60,416 nt of DNA from Runella sp. CRIBMP (GTDB lineage: Bacteria > Bacteroidota > Bacteroidia > Cytophagales > Spirosomataceae). Made by a program: the position numbers and the translations under genes. Of this stretch, positions 59,001 to 60,416 are shown one piece after another. Under the pieces are notes generated by a model. The model saw only the letters and a list, made by a program, of their open reading frames with translations. It searched no databases and was not told the origin of the DNA. The DNA lies in assembly GCF_009905605.1 (NCBI RefSeq), contig NZ_JAAAKZ010000024.1:1-60416 (forward strand), written 5' to 3'. The first letter of the stretch is position 1; each line of letters begins with the position of its first letter.

Positions 59001-60416
59001 TTATTTAGGCAATTGCTGCTGAATGATAAAGAAGTTCTGTTTGAGACCGTTACCGGGGTGATTGTTAATGACGTTTTGGTAGATGTACTCTAAATCATTT
59101 GTTGTCCCCTGGAAGATCACTTCTCCGTCCATATTGATGTCTCCGGTGTAGTAACCAGGCAGGATGAAGAACGGTAACAGAAGCGAATTGGCCGCTGCTC
59201 CGATCACCTGTTGGTAGACCACGTTGACGTCATTATCGGTCCCTTGATAAATCACTTGACTATCATAGAGTGCATTGCCCGCCCAAAGTGCTTTCCCTTG
59301 CACCACATCCACTTGCGATTGATGAATCGTAGCATTACCCAATACATAAGTAGGGGTAGTGGGCACGCGGAAGTCAACGACCGAGGCAATACTAGTTAGC
59401 GGAAGCTTCGTTTTGGACATGACTCCCAAGTGGTTACGGTGACGAACAGCTACGAAGTAGTCCGCAGGAATCGCCGTAGTAAATACCAGCGCTGATGTGC
59501 CATCCACATCCACAATATCTCCGTCGCGTTGTACTAAGGCCGAACGACTATCAACAATCTTGGTTGAATCGGAGGCGCTGCGCAGTTCCACAAATACCCA
59601 GTCAACAATCGCATCCTGACCCGTGGTACTCAGTACCGTAGCGGAGGTAATCGTATCGGTTTGTGTAATAGGGGTCCACGCCACATAAGGAGATTTTCTT
59701 GGAATCAGGTTTTTGACCCGTAAATCATCGCGCATTAAATTGCCCGAGAAAACGCCAAACAACGAACCTTGTAGATATACTTTAGGTAACAATCTAACTG
59801 AGCAGTTTTGGGCGTTGACTGTTGCCATTACTCTGCTGGTACTGATTGCTGTTGGGCAAGTTGGGTCAGTACTACGTGCTTGGGCGTAGAATACGGTGTT
59901 AGCGGCCACGTTTCCAGTAGGTTTGAAATTGAGTCCAGTGAATACCGCCGAACCACCTGATGCCTGAGTAAACCACTCGACCGTACCAAGTCCTACTACC
60001 GTAGCTTTGAGGGTTGGGAAAGTATCCCCAATACAAGCCGTCAAGCTACTTGTTAATAAGATTGGCAGTGCAGGGTTACAGTTACAGTTTGGCCCTGTGA
60101 AGAGCGTATCGAATTTACAAGCTGCGCTCAAACTATCAGTAATCGTAATCGTAGCTCCCGAAGGAATACCCGCTACGGTATAAGGGTTGCTACCTGTCAG
60201 TGTCCCTTTGTTGGCCTTTAGGATTCCGACTTGACCCGTAACGGTGAACGTAATACTGTAGGTCTGAATATCTGTCGAGCAAAGTGGCGCACCTGTTAAA
60301 GTGACTTTCGATTTGACACAAGGATCAGGCGAAAGTACCGTAATATACACCGTAGCGGTATCACACAGGTTCGGCGTTCCGTTGTCGCAGACCTTGTAAA
60401 TGAACTGGTCAGGACC
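59001..60416 (-). CDS. Large secreted repeat protein, C-terminal part (5' end outside window)
   Basis: 472 residues are visible; the frame stays open to the right edge (GPDQFIYKVCDNGTPNLCDT, a cadherin/Ig-like repeat end), so the protein is larger. Further Ig-like blocks rich in Cys pairs follow. The last 100 residues contain two related units, VIYQGTDNDVNVVYQQVI and VIFQGTTNDLEYIYQNVI, separated by GDINMDG, a dockerin-like calcium loop. It is probably an adhesin or gliding-related surface protein; the exact role is unknown. Confidence 0.82.
   Translation of the reverse strand, partial: GPDQFIYKVCDNGTPNLCDTATVYITVLSPDPCVKSKVTLTGAPLCSTDIQTYSITFTVTGQVGILKANKGTLTGSNPYTVAGIPSGATITITDSLSAACKFDTLFTGPNCNCNPALPILLTSSLTACIGDTFPTLKATVVGLGTVEWFTQASGGSAVFTGLNFKPTGNVAANTVFYAQARSTDPTCPTAISTSRVMATVNAQNCSVRLLPKVYLQGSLFGVFSGNLMRDDLRVKNLIPRKSPYVAWTPITQTDTITSATVLSTTGQDAIVDWVFVELRSASDSTKIVDSRSALVQRDGDIVDVDGTSALVFTTAIPADYFVAVRHRNHLGVMSKTKLPLTSIASVVDFRVPTTPTYVLGNATIHQSQVDVVQGKALWAGNALYDSQVIYQGTDNDVNVVYQQVIGAAANSLLLPFFILPGYYTGDINMDGEVIFQGTTNDLEYIYQNVINNHPGNGLKQNFFIIQQQLPK

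Overview
The window looks like a chromosomal segment from a Bacteroidota bacterium, most likely order Cytophagales (a Runella/Spirosoma-type organism; this placement is inference). Evidence: two SusC/SusD outer-membrane uptake pairs, a secreted metalloprotease with a type IX secretion C-terminal domain, many lipoproteins and Tat-type MNRRE leaders, a Bacteroidota-type tyrosine integrase remnant, and a few TAnnTTTG promoter boxes. No rRNA, tRNA, CRISPR array or intact insertion sequence was seen.

Layout. 1-5 kb: sugar-related genes (Tat-exported Gfo/Idh/MocA oxidoreductase cut by the left edge, rhamnose symporter RhaT, a lone ABC ATPase, two TIM-barrel isomerase/epimerase-like proteins). 5.0-5.6 kb: a RelB/RelE-like toxin-antitoxin pair whose toxin carries an in-frame TAG. 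5.6-10.8 kb: DNA repair genes recG, pcrA/uvrD and ruvA. 10.9-13.2 kb: small and membrane proteins. 13.2-21.5 kb: a minus-strand run holding trpB, trpF, trpC, trpD and a trpG-type amidotransferase, interleaved with a Uma2-family protein, hemC, an Mrr-type nuclease, a heptose-kinase-like PfkB gene and mgsA; trpA and trpE are not in the window. 21.6-25.5 kb: nadE, a glycosyltransferase and a thioredoxin-like protein.

25.6-34.0 kb: first SusCD locus, co-directional with two lipoproteins and an M43 metalloprotease, suggesting peptide or glycoprotein use. 34.2-37.2 kb: siroheme nitrite/sulfite reductase plus the methyltransferase that makes its cofactor precursor. 37.3-43.8 kb: a secreted GSDH-family protein, a lipoprotein, a MoeB/ThiF-rhodanese protein, MnmD and an SDR. 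44.1-54.4 kb: second SusCD pair and a separate run of sulfatase, SASA esterase, gluconate-2-dehydrogenase-subunit-3-like protein, GMC oxidoreductase and a sugar isomerase-like protein, consistent with uptake and periplasmic oxidation of a sulfated or acetylated sugar.

54.6-57.5 kb is the most unusual part: an intact polynucleotide kinase/phosphatase lies beside the 3' remnant of its RNA ligase partner, which abuts a broken integrase, followed by a HipB-HipS-HipT (split HipA) module with a clean operator pair but a truncated kinase. This reads as a decayed island that destroyed an RNA-repair operon. 57.6-60.4 kb: secreted DUF11-type and large repeat-containing surface proteins, the last cut by the right edge.
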